Shown piece by piece: positions 52,436 through 64,000 of a DNA stretch of 64,000 nucleotides. Every line of letters starts with the position of its first letter. Within the stretch, counting starts at the first letter, position 1. Both the position numbers and the translations under genes were made by a program. The notes under the pieces are model-generated. The model had not been told where the DNA came from. It did no database searches and saw nothing but the letters and a program-made list of their open reading frames with translations. The DNA is taken from contig CM066321.1 in NCBI GenBank assembly GCA_033807775.1, positions 255,676,422 through 255,740,421 of the forward strand, in the 5' to 3' direction. This stretch comes from Saussurea involucrata. Its lineage: Eukaryota > Streptophyta > Magnoliopsida > Asterales > Asteraceae.

Positions 52436-52707
52436 GCTGATATGATCGCCCTTTTTCTCTATTGTATCAGTTACTCTTCTGTACTTGTAATTTATTTCGC
52501 TTGTACTTATAATCTTTCCATTTCTCTTTGTAACCTGATTCAAAGTTTTAAAGAATGATTTCAGCGAATGTACTTTACTCCATCAGTACTGAAAAGATCC
52601 CAGAAAACAGTAAAAGGGACAAATATTTTATGAGTTCTTTTTATCCTTATGTTTTCATTAAATAGCAATTTTCTTTGTTGCTATGTCATAATCAAATAGG
52701 GGGAGAT
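52436..52707 (+). other. B 3' untranslated block and polypurine tract
   Basis: Shares TGTACTTTACTCCATCAGTA and the next 100 bp with A. AAATAGGGGGAGAT ends at 52707, next to the LTR. Confidence 0.85.
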
Positions 52708-53671
52708 TGTTGATCCAAACCCTCAATGATTTGATAATGACCCTCTCTTATATACTTAGTGAAAATTGTAAGTAAACAATATGTATCAGAGTTTCACTAT
52801 CGCTGATAAGTACTAAGATCTTCCAGTACCGCTGATAGGAACTCTCGCTCTTTAGATTAAACATTCAGCGAAACTGTTCACCATTAATGCTCTGAGTCTG
52901 TTCAGTCATTATGATGATCGCTGATAAGTTAGTTGTTTACTTATGATCCCTGAAGACAAGTTTCACGTCAACAAAGGTTCTACGCTGAAGTCGAAGATCA
53001 AGCTCAAGAATCAGCGACAAGTCTCCTAATGAACTGATGCGGATCAGCGAAGACTCAGATTTGTCCACTCAACGTGAAGTATCAAGTACAAGACTTCAGC
53101 TATCGCTGAACTTTATCATTCGCTGAATAGAAAATGATAATGCTCTGAATCAACGAAAGCTGATCATGAAGTCCTCCGTACAAAGTACTTTTGTCTTAAC
53201 CACCCTTGCACGACTCCGTACGAAATGTCAGAAAAGAACCTCCGACTATCTGAAATCGTACAACCACTTTGATACTACACTGTTCATCCATGCAGCTACT
53301 AAGGTTGTCAACAAAGGTCAATGACATGCAACCAACCAACTGATGACACGTGTAAAGTGTATACTGACTTGCATTAAATGCATGCAGTATATAAAGAGAT
53401 GAACCCACATCATTTGAAGTAACTTGCTAACTCTGGACAAGTTCAATCTCTTATCTCAAGATAGTTTATTATTAGTAATTTCCTTATCTCTCTTAGTGCA
53501 AGAAACCTTAGTGTTCCAACTTGTTTAGATTTAGGTTTATCCTTAATCTTGTTTCCGCAACAAGCTGTAAATTGTTAATGATTTATCAATAAACAATTAA
53601 GAAAAGTAAAATATGTGTGTTTGTATTCAACCCCCCCTTCTACAAACTTGTATAGGCCTTCGGGACCAACA
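52708..53671 (+). repeat. B 3' LTR
   Basis: 964 bp. Only seven C in the U5 run against twelve in the 5' LTR; the remaining differences are about a dozen substitutions. Confidence 0.93.
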
Positions 53672-54197
53672 TGTTCCTTCGGAGTCAGCGCCGAGAAATT
53701 TCTAGGATACATGGTCACCCGTCGAGGCATAGAAGCAAACCCTGATCAAATCAAAGCCTTGATAAACATCAAGTCGCCCAGAAACTTCAAGGAGGTCCAA
53801 CGACTCATAGGTCGAGTGGCAGCGCTAAATCGCTTCATCTCACGATCGTCAGATAAATGTCATTTGTTCTATAACGTCTTGAAGAAGAACAAAGGTTTTA
53901 ATTGGACGAACGATCACGAGCAGGCACTACAACAATTAAAGGAATACATGGTTGTTCCACCCCGGCTCTCAAAACCAAAGGACCACGAGGTCCTGCAGCT
54001 ATATCTCACCGTAAGTGCTCACTCAGTAAGTGTCGTCTTGACTAGAGAGGACGACAGGCAACAACTACCGATTTACTACGTCAGTAAGTCTTTGCTAGAC
54101 GTCGAAACACGATATACGTCTATGGAGAAGTTACTTTTATCGCTAGTTACAACAGCAAAGAAGTTACGACACTACTTCGAGTCCCATCCTATTACCA
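53672..54197 (+). pseudogene. Element H: Tat-type RT thumb and RNase H (right part)
   Basis: It begins with B's second TGTTC and continues the H frame: FLGYMVTRRGIEANPDQI, then EVQRLIGRVAALNRFI, DKCHLFYNVL, FNWTNDHEQAL and the RNase H opening (LYLTVSAHSVSVVLTRE, then YYVSKSLLDVETRY). This stretch has no stop. It is cut by chromovirus F at 54198, in the middle of RNase H; the remainder must lie right of the window. Confidence 0.82.
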
Positions 54198-57013
54198 TGT
54201 GACAACCGTCAAAATCGCGTTCAGGTTAGAACTGCACTAATTATGTCAGATACAGTTATTCTATGTCACACTGTCTAGTTTTAGCAGTAAACCCGACACA
54301 GTAGGGAAAATTTAGAAATCCAGTCTAAAATCCCTCAATTTAGGAAATTATCCATACATCTCATAAAATGCCAATTAAAAACATGAATACACTTAAATAT
54401 ATATACTTATATACATATACCTTACAAAATAAATACTAGCAAATTAAACTAGTATTATTATTAATAGCAACTAATTAAAAATGTCTAATAATTCAATTAA
54501 TTAAAAGATTTAAATAAAAATTTAATTTAAATACAAACACAATCATTTTATACAAAACCACACTCCACACACTCCCTTTCCCCTCTCCCAAAACCGGCCA
54601 CACACCACCATCACCACCCTAACCCCTCTTTCTCACTCCATAAATACCCCCTCTCCCTCTCCATTTTCACTCTTCACTCACTTCACAAACTCTTCTCTCA
54701 AAACCTCCATATTCTCTCAAGAATTCTCTTCTCCAAGGCTCCAAGATCAGCCACATATCTTCAAGAAATCAAGGTAAAAATATTTTAGTAACTTTCTTTA
54801 ATCATCCTCCTACAACTTTCTCTTCTCTTTCAAAGTTCAACTTCTAAAAACTCTAAGTTTTCATCTTCTTCTTGCTAAATCCAACTCTTGGCAAACTAAT
54901 GTTTGTAGATCTATCACCATGACATCTTGCATGTCATTAAAAAGGGTGATGAATCCATAATCAAACCCATATTAGTGACCTAAGAATGTTTGGTATGCAT
55001 GTGTTTACAAAAGCTCAAAAACAACAAGTTTTGAAAGTATTTTGGCAAGATGATTTTCTAAAGTTCCTTGCATGTTGCTTGGGATGATTAAAAAGCAAAG
55101 ATTTCATCTGAAAATATGTGATTTAGTTGAGTAAAAATCGTGTCTTGACAAAAAGAACAAAATCTTTTGAAGAACCAATTAGAAAATAGCTTTTATATAA
55201 AAGACCTTTTTCATCAGCTTGCTGTCAGAAATTTCTACTGACTTTGCATGCCCTTATCTCTCTCAAAAATGGTCCAAATACAGTGATTCTTTTTCTGTAA
55301 TTTACTTTTATGAGTTGGGAATCAAACCCCACTGGAATCACCGAAAAATATTAGGTTTTGAACCCTCAAACAGTTTTTACAAAAACAGTGTGCAACAGCT
55401 ACGTGTTTCTGTCACTGTTTTTGTCAAGTATCATTTTATGTACTTATGTTGATCCAAAAATCATGAATCTTATGTCAAAAGTTTCCTAACACATGGAAGT
55501 ACTTGTGTGTAAAATATCAGAACCTAACAATATCTGGAAGTTATCCAAACAGTAACCGAAAGTGACTAACAAATTCTGACTACTAACAACTATATTGTAT
55601 ACTAGCTATATGCTATCTCTTGATCCTTTTCCTCACCTTTGGTGATGAAATTGTGGTATATTATACATATATTACTTAGACATAATTACTAATCTAACTC
55701 TACCCGTTTCACCATTTGCATGGTGGAATTGTGGAATATACCTATACGTATTTATTTACGCATTTCATTTACGCATCTAACATCTAACATCTAACTACTA
55801 ACTTTTCTTATCTTTTATGATGGAATTGTGGTACATACATACATAATACACATGACCTAACACCAAACCATATTTACATATGGACCTAAAACATTTATTT
55901 TCGTTATTATCTCTACAACACTTCGGTAATTTTAAAACCATCACATGTAACGTTCTTTCTAAGTATGAACTATTAAAGAACATTTAACAACATACAAATT
56001 TAACAACAAAGGCATTTTATGATGAGATGGAGATTTAAGTGACAAAGTCTAGAACCTAGAATCTTACTAGTGTCCTTACATTCGTAGGATCGAAGTAGGA
56101 CCTCATTTCGGAATCACATTACGCATTCGGGAAACACCTACGCAAACCACCGTGAGTATTCATAGCCCCTTTTTACTGTTTTATACATTTTGGGGTGAAA
56201 AGCATGTTACTACTATTTCAACCTTGTGAGTCTTCACAACCCTTTTACTGTTTTACATATTTTGGGGTGAAGAGCATGATTCCAAACTTTATTCGAAATA
56301 AATTGTTTTATTTCCGAACTTTTACGCATGTTTAACGCTCTTTATGGTACATATGCACATGTTAAAGCTTCTAAGTTTGCAACTATCATATACAAAAAGT
56401 CCCCAACGCTCTTAACATTACTTATTAACTCACATGCGTGTGAGCCATGGTAATTATGGATAACGTTATTTGGTTGACCACCCACCTACGATAAAACAGG
56501 GTGCATTAATTACTACAACGCCATGTTAATGATAGGACATGATGACTCGGGGCAAATGAACACAAGGTCATGAGGCTTAGTAATGGCTTAGTTTGCTACC
56601 TCTGAGGCATTTCGCATTACACTATATATACCATGAGCATGCAAAACAAAACGAAACTTTACAACCGAGGGTTGTACTACTTTCTTTGAAAGAACGAAAC
56701 TTTGCAACTTACATTACACTCTTTGTGTATGCAAAAACCTATGAACTCACCAACTATTTTTAGTTGACACTCTCTTTTACATGCTTTTCAGGAAATAGCA
56801 AGTAAGGACGCACTTTAGAAGGCATCACTTTAGCGTCATCAAATTATTTCATCATGTCATTGTACTTTACGTTTTTATGGACAAGTTGTATTTTCTTTTA
56901 AAACTCGTTGTATTGGTACTATTTTGATGTGATGAGTTGGTGTTGTCTTCTACCTATTGCTTTTGAAACATTAACTGTGACATCCCGTGTTTCCGCTTTA
57001 GCGGGGTGTGACA
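54198..57013 (+). repeat. F 5' LTR (2816 bp)
   Basis: It begins TGTGACAACCG and ends GGTGTGACA. It has TCCATAAATACC at about 54635, a likely TATA region, after a CACCACCATCACC stretch. Repeats of GATGGAATTGTGG type occur at 55642, 55722 and 55818, with a duplicated GTTTTA-ACATATTTTGGGGTGAA unit at 56180 and 56250. A CCGC/GCGG hairpin with a TTTA loop lies at 56991-57002, near the primer site. Confidence 0.93.
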
Positions 57014-57017
57014 GAAG

Positions 57018-57348
57018 TGGTATCAGAGCCAAAGGTTATAGAGAACATCGGTCTTTCATCGGAAAAACCCAACTATAACCAATTGTCCAAAAACTGACAT
57101 GAAAACATTTAAACTTACTACTAGTATAACTAAGTCTAGAATGGCATTAACAGACTTCAATTAAACATAGCCTGATCACCTATGTTTGATTAAGGTAGGT
57201 TAATGCGAGACTAGAAATGGTTATAGTAGGAGTATGTCGATTTTTACATACACTCGTTAGGAGCATGCTTAGAACATAGACATGGCGTAGGATAGGATAC
57301 ATCCTTTATGCGATAGGTTACTAAGTACACTTTTGCTTCAGTTTCACT
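57018..57348 (+). other. F primer binding site and leader
   Basis: TGGTATCAGAGCC at 57018 is complementary to tRNA-iMet, four bases past the LTR. The 320 bp that follow show no coding signal. Confidence 0.85.
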
Positions 57349-57980
57349 ATGTCGTCGTCATCAAATCCTTCTTACACTCCCGCGTCATACTCAACCAATG
57401 CATCGGGCCACAACACGGGGCGATCGCAAGATATCCCGTCTAGCAACCGACAAGAAGATGACCCCTACAATAGCACGGACTCGGAACCCGAGGTGTCGAG
57501 CGAACGAGACCCATACGATGGACCGAGAGTATCACCCAACACGGTTCTACCAAGACCCACTCCAATAATCGTACAACCGTCATCCGGAGGACTTCGTATC
57601 CGTCAAACGGCTAGGAAAAGTGTTCCGATCCCTAGGAGAGTCACGCTAGCAACTACTCGTCCCGAGGCGCCAGAACCATCAAGGGTTGTCCCTGGCGTAC
57701 CGATTGGACGCTTGACTGAGTTAGGAATAGCAAGGGATCAACACATTCGGGCCATGACAACCGAGTTGCATGGATGTCAAGTCAGAGTGACTCATCAAGC
57801 CAAGTTCTAACGGAGCTAGTAGAACTCACGCACCAACTAACCGTCGTGTCGACGCAAGCAAGGGATAGTGCAAGGATGGCGAGAGAGATGGCATCAAGGG
57901 CTCAAGCTACAAGCTTGGTTGTAGGAATGGTGCTAATGTTGTTGTTGTTTCTACTCGTGCTAGGAGCATACTTGGCATAG
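57349..57980 (+). pseudogene. F ORF upstream of gag with C-terminal membrane helix
   Basis: Two overlapping frames, 57349-57810 (153 residues) and 57774-57980 (68 residues), read as one protein of about 205 residues if joined by a one-base shift around 57770. The N-terminal part is Ser/Pro/Asp-rich and disordered (DPYNSTDSEPEVSSERDPYDG). A basic middle follows (RIRQTARKSVPIPRRV), then a helical stretch (ELVELTHQLTVVSTQARDSA) and a strongly hydrophobic end, LVVGMVLMLLLFLLVLGAYL, typical of a tail anchor. I do not recognise it, and gag-pol of this clade does not need it. The shift may be mutation or frameshifting. Confidence 0.5.
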
Positions 57981-58273
57981 TATGAACGGGTTTGGCATGG
58001 AGAAAATATTTTATTACTTATCATTTATTTTAAGTTGTACATCCATTTAAAATTATACCGGTATATGATACACGCCGGAAATTTTGTAAAACCGCCAAAA
58101 ATTAATGAAAATGTTTGGGAAGTTTTAGTTAAATTGTCTAAATACTCTACACTTTACTTATTGCTCAAATATCCGAATGAAAACTTGTTGATCTTAAATT
58201 TTTGAAAATACGAATTCAAAGACTTTACAAACTATACTAAAACAAATTTCTTTTACAAAAATGTTTTAGAATC
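57981..58273 (+). other. Spacer between upstream ORF and gag
   Basis: AT-rich, no ORF. The A-rich stretch before ATG 58274 may help initiation on the gag start. No splice signals strong enough to call. Confidence 0.4.
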
Positions 58274-60424
58274 ATGCCTCCAAGAAGGTCTACACGTCAC
58301 ACGGAAAATACCCCCGAAAACCAAACGCCCGACATAGCACGAATCATTGCACAACGCATTCAAGAAGCCATACCTAACATCGTCTCACAAGTAACCGTCG
58401 GCCTCAATGAAATCCCAAGAAACCAAGGAGGTAGTGGAGGAAGCTCGAGTAATAACGATACCGGATGTAACTACAAGACCTTTATGTCTTGTAAGCCCAA
58501 AGAATTCCATGGAAAGGAAGGCGTCGTAGGATTGCTTGCATGGATTGATAGCATGGAGTCGGTGCTCCATATTAGCAAATGTTCGGAGGACCGCAAGGTG
58601 GAATATGCTACATGTCAACTCCAAGGTAGGGCACTAACTTGGTGGAATATCCAGGTTCAAACCCGTGGAAGGGAAGATGCCTACAAGCTCACATGGGAGG
58701 AATTCAAAGAGTTGCTCATTGAGGAGTACTGCCCAAAGAGTGAACTCCAGAAGCTAGAAGTTGAATTCTGGAACCATACTATGATCGGAGCTGACATAGA
58801 TCGATACACAGCTCGTTTCCACGAACTTGCGAAACTGGTACCTCACATGGTCACTCCCGAGAGTTAGAGAATTGACCGATACTTATGGGGATTAGCACCG
58901 GGAATTCGAGGAATGGTTACCTCGGCAAAATTGACCACAATTCAAGAGGTTGTAGCAATGGCAACTACCCTAACAAACGATGCTGTGAGAGCTGGAACTC
59001 TATCATCGGGTAGTGCTAGCCATAAGAGGAAGCCGGAGTACCAGTCAGGGAAGAAATCCCTTGGTAGTGCAAGTAAGGATAGGAGTATTGTAAGGAATTT
59101 CGGACTAAGCACAGAGGAACCAGGTCAGTACAAGGGATCCTTTCCTAAGTGTAACAAGTGTAACTACCATCACGAAGGAGCCTGCGTCATCTGTGATAAC
59201 TGTAAGCGGCTAGGTCATCCCGCTAAGTTCTGTAAAAGCGGAAAGGGCCCTATGGAAGGAAGGAGGGCTTGTTATGAATGTGGAAGTCCGGATCACTACC
59301 GGAATACCTGCCCGAAGTTTGGGAGGAAACCGAACACTAACTACAAGGGGAACCAGACGAGACAAGTCAATCAGGGGAATCAAGGAGGACAGGCTCGAGG
59401 ACGGGCATTTGTCATTGGAGCCGACGAAGCACGTCGCGACCCTAATGTGGTGACAGGTACGTTTCACATAAACAACCACTACGCATCAGTATTATTTGAC
59501 ACTGGAGCGGATAGAAGTTTTATTTCATTGGAGTTTAGACCACTAATTAACTTGGAATCTAGGAGAATGTCGGATGCTTATGTTATTGAGGTTGCTAATG
59601 GTCACAAATTCGAGGCTAAGGATGTAATCTTAGATTGTACTTTAAATCTAGCCGATAAATTGTTTAGCGTTGATCTTATTCCTATCGAATTGGGGAGTTT
59701 TGACATAGTTATAGGAATGGACTGGTTATCTAAGAATCGAGCGGAGATTTGCTGTTTTGATAAGTCGGTTAGAATACCTTTGCAAGACGGAGGAACCCTA
59801 GTAATACAAGGACACAAAGTTGGAAGAAGCGTAGAGCTGGTGTCAAGTATTAAGGCTCGTAAGTATCCGAGGAAGGAATGTGTTGCATTTTTGGCACTCA
59901 TAGACGAGAAGAAGTCCAAGGAAAGGCGAATTCAAGACATTCCCGTGGTAAAAGATCACCCGGAAGTGTTTCCTGACGAATTGCCAGGACTGCCCCCGTT
60001 TAGACAAGTTGAATTTCAAATTGACCCTATACCCGGAGCAGCGCCTGTAGCTAAGGCACCCTATCGTTTAGCACCTGCCGAAATGCAAGAGTTGTCCAGC
60101 CAACTTCAGGAACTGTTGGACAAGGACTTTATTAGGCCAAGTTCTTCACTTTGGGGAGCTCCAGTTCTGTTCGTTAAGAAAAAGGATGGATCGTTTCGAA
60201 TGTGCATCGACTATAGGGAATTGAACAAGTTAACGATCAAGAACCGATATCCTCTACCTCGAATAGACGATTTATTCGACCAGTTGCAAGGCACAACGTA
60301 TTTTTCTAAGATTGATCTTCGATCAGGTTATCATCAATTAAGAGTTCGAGAGGAGGACATTCCTAAGACAGCCTTTAGGACCCGTTATGGACACTACGAG
60401 TTTTGGTTATGCCTTTCGGTTTAA
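58274..60424 (+). pseudogene. F gag-pol, first part: gag, CCHC, protease, RT N-half
   Basis: Single frame from ATG 58274, with one TAG at 58865 inside the capsid domain. It has retrotrans_gag (PKEFHGKEGVVGLLAWIDSM, then QLQGRALTWWN, WEEFKELLIEEYCP), a basic linker, knuckles CDNCKRLGHPAKFC and CYECGSPDHYRNTC, the retropepsin motif LFDTGADRSF near 59490, IVIGMDWL, then RT with RLAPAEMQEL, LWGAPVLFVKKKDGSFRMCI and FSKIDLRSGYHQ. One base is missing in a T-run near 60402, so this frame ends at 60424 just before the catalytic box. Everything else matches an active Tekay-type polyprotein in length and order. Confidence 0.88.
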
Positions 60425-62787
60425 CCAATGCTCCAGCAGTATTCATGGATTTAATGAACAGGGTATGCCGACCATACCTTGACAAGTTTGTGATAGTGTT
60501 TATAGATGACATTCTGATTTACTCTCGAAGTAAGGAGGATCACGAGCAGCATTTAAGCGTAATTCTAGAACTCCTTAAGGAACAGAAATTGTACGCCAAA
60601 TTCTCTAAGTGCGAATTTTGGATTAGAGAAGTACACTTTCTTGGGCACGTAATTGGAGAAAAAGGAATTCACGTAGATCCAGCCAAAGTAGAAGCCGTTA
60701 AGAAATGGGAAGCTCCCAAAACGCCAACAGAAATTCGTCAATTTCTGGGATTGGCAGGGTATTACAGGCGATTTATTGAAAATTTCTCCAAAATCGCTAA
60801 ACCACTCACAACACTGACCCAAAAGGATAGTAAATTTATTTGGGGAGAATCACAAGAAAAGGCCTTTCAGTTATTGAAGAAGAAGTTGTGCAATGCACCA
60901 ATTCTGGCGTTACCGGAAGGAACCGATAACTTTGTGGTATATTATGACGCGTCTCATCAAGGATTAGGTTGCGTATTGATGCAAAAGGACAAGGTGATAG
61001 CATACGCCTCGCGACAACTGAAAGTTCATGAGAAGAACTATACCACACACGATTTAGAGCTCGGAGCTGTGGTTTTTGCTCTAAAGATTTGGAGACATTA
61101 TTTGTACGGCACCAAGTGTACCATCTTCACCGATCATAAAAGTCTTCAGCATATTCTAGACCAGAAAATGCTAAACATGAGACAAAGAAGATGGGTAGAA
61201 CTACTCAGTGATTACGATTGTGATATTCGTTATCATCCAGGTAAAGCCAATGTAGTGGCTGATGCCTTGAGTAGGAAGGAAAGGACAAAACCGTCACGTA
61301 TACGAGCAATGGGAGCACTGGTACAAACAAGCTTAAAGACTCGAATTCTTGAAGCTCAGACCGAAGCAATGAAAACGGAAAACTTGAAGGACGAAACCCT
61401 TCACGGCATAGAAAGAAGATTTGAGACTAAGGTGGATGGAGTACGTTATTTCAAGGATAGAGTTTGGATTCCAAAAGCGAACGACATACGGGAGATAATC
61501 CTGCACGAAGCCCACAAGTCACGATATTCAATTCATCCTGGTGCGGATAAGCTGTATAAGGATTTAAGAGAATACTATTGGTGGCCAGGGATGAAAAAGG
61601 ATATTGCTTTATACGTAGGAAAATGTGTAACTTGCTCAAAAGTCAAAGCTGTATATCAGAAACCATCTGGTTTGCTTCAACAACCAGAGATTCCCCAGTG
61701 GAAATGGGAACAAATAACCATGGATTTTATAACCAAATTGCCAAGAACTGCCCGAGGGCACGACTCAATTTGGGTTATAGTCGATCGGTTCACGAAATCT
61801 GCACATTTCCTACCGATTCGAGAAGACTACAAGATGGAAAAACTGGCTCAGATCTACATCAAGGAAATTGTTACGCGACATGGAGTCCCGATTTCTATCA
61901 TCTCAGATAGAGATAACCGTTTCACGTCTCGATTTTGTGACTCACTTCAAAGAGCATTGGGAACGCAATTGAATTTAAATACCGCCTATCATCCCCAAAC
62001 AGACGGCCAAAGTGAGAGAACCATTCAAACGTTGGAAGACATGCTTCGAGCATGCGTGATAGACTTCGGAGGAAGTTGGGATAACCACTTGCCATTAGTT
62101 GAGTTCTCCTACAACAATAGCTATCACACCAGTATCAAGTGTGCGCCATATGAAGCACTGTATGGACGCAAGTGTCGATCACCTCTTTGTTGGTTGGAGA
62201 TTGGAGATAGACAATTGTCTAGTCCAGACATTGTGCAAGAAACCACCGACAAGATCGCAATCATCAGGGATAGACTCAAAGCAGCTCAAGATCGTCAAAA
62301 GAGCTATGCTGACAACCGTAGGAAACCCTTAGAGTTTCAAGTTGGCGATAGAGTTTTTCTGAAAGTATCCCCTTGGAAGGGAACTGTCCGATTTGGAAAG
62401 CGAGGAAAATTAAGCCCTCGATACATTGGACCCTTCAAAATCACCGAAAGAATCGGACCAGTAGCATACAGGCTGGAATTGCCAAAGGAACTAAGTGCAA
62501 TTCACAACACCTTTCACGTGTCCAATCTAAAGAAATGCCTAGTCAACGAGGAAATAACCGTACCTTTGGAGGAAGTCCAAGTCAATGAAAAACTATGCAT
62601 TGTTGAAAAACCAATCGAAATACTTGACCGAGAGGTCAAGCGTCTTAGGCGAAGCAAGATTCCAATAGTGAAAGTTCATTGGAACACAAGGCGTGGGCCT
62701 GAGTACACATGGGAACGAGAGGATTACATGAAACATAAGTATCCTCACTTATTTGCTAAACAACCGGTTACGGACGAAAGTTCTTGA
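60403..62787 (+). pseudogene. F gag-pol, second part: RT, RNase H, integrase, chromodomain
   Basis: Continues in the -1 frame: VMPFGLTNAPAVFMDLMNRV, the catalytic FIDDILIYS, RFLGLAGYYRRFI-type connection, RNase H (VVYYDASHQGLGCVL, then DHKSLQHIL), the integrase HHCC finger (HEAHKSRYSIHPGADKLY with CVTCSKVK) and catalytic MDFITKLP, ISDRDNRFTS, QSERTIQTLEDML. The GPY/F-like module follows (GKLSPRYIGPFKI, then FHVSNLKKC). Residues about 730-790 form the chromodomain (PIEILDREVKRLRRSKIPIV, then EYTWEREDYM). No stop inside; all catalytic residues are present. It ends PVTDESS, 20 bp before the polypurine region. Confidence 0.9.
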
Positions 62788-62808
62788 ATTTCGGGACGAA
62801 ATTCTTTT

Positions 62809-62821
62809 AAACGGGGGAGAC
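62809..62821 (+). other. F polypurine tract
   Basis: AAACGGGGGAGAC abuts TGTGACAACC. Confidence 0.9.
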
Positions 62822-64000
62822 TGTGACAACCGTCAAAATCGCGTTCAGGTTAGAACTGCACTAATTATGTCAGATACAGTTATTCTATGTCACACTGTCT
62901 AGTTTTAGCAGTAAACCCGACACAGTAGGGAAAATTTAGAAATCCAGTCTAAAATCCCTCAATTTAGGAAATTATCCATACATCTCATAAAATGCCAATT
63001 AAAAACATGAATACACTTAAATATATATACTTATATACATATACCTTACAAAATAAATACTAGCAAATTAAACTAGTATTATTATTAATAGCAACTAATT
63101 AAAAATGTCTAATAATTCAATTAATTAAAAGATTTAAATAAAAATTTAATTTAAATACAAACACAATCATTTTATACAAAACCACACTCCACACACTCCC
63201 TTTCCCCTCTCCCAAAACCGGCCACACACCACCATCACCACCCTAACCCCTCTTTCTTACTCCATAAATACCCCCTCTCCCTCTCCATTTTCACTCTTCA
63301 CTCACTTCACAAACTCTTCTCTCAAAACCTCCATATTCTCTCAAGAATTCTCTTCTCCAAGGCTCCAAGATCAGCCACATATCTTCAAGAAATCAAGGTA
63401 AAAATATTTTAGTAACTTTCTTTAATCATCCTCCTACAACTTTCTCCTCTCTTTCAAAGTTCAACTTCTAAAAACTCTAAGTTTTCATCTTCTTCTTGCT
63501 AAATCCAACTCTTGGCAAACTAATGTTTGTAGATCTATCACCATGACATCTTGCATGTCATTAAAAAGGGTGATGAATCCATAATCAAACCCATATTAGT
63601 GACCTAAGAATGTTTGGTATGCATGTGTTTACAAAAGCTCAAAAACAACAAGTTTTGAAAGTATTTTGGCAAGATGATTTTCTAAAGTTCCTTGCATGTT
63701 GCTTGGGATGATTAAAAAGCAAAGATTTCATCTGAAAATATGTGATTTAGTTGAGTAAAAATCGTGTCTTGACAAAAAGAACAAAATCTTTTGAAGAACC
63801 AATTAGAAAATAGCTTTTATATAAAAGACCTTTTTCATCAGCTTGCTGTCAGAAATTTCTACTGACTTTGCATGCCCTTATCTCTCTCAAAAATGGTCCA
63901 AATACAGTGATTCTTTTTCTGTAATTTACTTTTATGAGTTGGGAATCAAACCCCACTGGAATCACCGAAAAATATTAGGTTTTGAACCCTCAAACAGTTT
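62822..64000 (+). repeat. F 3' LTR, cut by the window edge
   Basis: First 1179 bp of the LTR. It differs from the 5' copy at about 63257 (C to T) and 63447 (T to C). By the 5' copy's length it should end near 65637. Confidence 0.92.

Larger units (their letters stand above)
41854..53671 (+). mobile_element. Element B: complete Sirevirus-type copia retrotransposon
   Basis: 11.8 kb with LTRs of 969 and 964 bp and a perfect TGTTC duplication (41849-41853 and 53672-53676). The order is 5' LTR, primer site, gag, damaged pol (gag-pre-integrase, integrase, RT, RNase H), a 1-kb leader, the extra spliced gene, polypurine tract and 3' LTR. The LTRs differ by the length of a C run and about 12 substitutions by eye, roughly 1.2 per cent. 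The order and long gag with two knuckles fit Sireviruses. It is the best reference in the window for element A. Confidence 0.93.
54198..64000 (+). mobile_element. Element F: Tekay-like chromovirus, nearly complete, very young
   Basis: 5' LTR 54198-57013, primer site, upstream ORF, gag-pol with chromodomain, polypurine tract and 3' LTR from 62822, which runs past the window. At a constant offset of 8624 bp the two LTRs match over all 1179 visible bp with only about two substitutions and no indel. Gag-pol carries just one nonsense codon and one single-base deletion. The TACCA before 54198 should recur after the 3' LTR if it is the target duplication. Confidence 0.93.

Overview
This is nuclear DNA from a flowering plant, and it is almost wholly transposable elements. 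I found no intact host gene, no tRNA or rRNA gene and no CRISPR array. The retrotransposon lineages (Sirevirus-type Ty1/copia, chromovirus and Tat-type Ty3/gypsy), the tRNA-iMet primer sites, a plant-type Helitron end and the hAT-like and MITE remnants all point to a eudicot. The style of the extra ORF in elements A and B suggests Asteraceae; that is an impression from memory, not a proof.

Left block (1-24161). Element A, a Sirevirus-type copia element on the + strand whose 5' half lies outside the window, has been hit repeatedly. A chromovirus E (- strand, 1050-19749) sits inside A's extra ORF. A short gag-only copia element D (- strand, 1966-12636) sits inside E's 3' LTR. A Sirevirus-type element C (+ strand, 2892-10808) sits inside D's gag. 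Each insertion has recognisable ends, and target duplications are CTCTA for C, ATAAA for D and an imperfect GACTC/TACTC for E. This gives a four-level nest with a readable order: A, then E, D, C.

Middle (24162-40780) is older debris: a decayed copia pol, a large LTR-like block on the - strand, an LTR carrying a 12-copy motif array with a period of about 19 bp, a 5'-truncated Sirevirus-like element (G), a probable Helitron with three exon-like pieces of a host gene, a MITE inside a TA microsatellite, a GC-rich hAT-like element and an LTR remnant.

Right block (40781-64000). A Tat-type gypsy pol fragment (H) is split by element B (41854-53671, TSD TGTTC), a complete Sirevirus-type element of the same family as A. 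H is split again by F (54198 to beyond the window), a very young Tekay-like chromovirus with chromodomain and 2.8-kb LTRs.

The most interesting system is the large extra gene shared by A and B. It encodes about 1,300 residues downstream of pol. In B it is preceded by CCAAT and TATA boxes and a likely 5'-UTR intron. In both copies a short coding intron at the same place joins two different frames. It looks like a separately transcribed, spliced accessory gene of the retrotransposon. A second theme is that each Sirevirus-like family carries its own short palindromic word scattered over the LTR (CGCTGA, CGGTGG, or TTCTGA with its complement). A third is an unexpected ORF with a C-terminal membrane helix upstream of gag in F.
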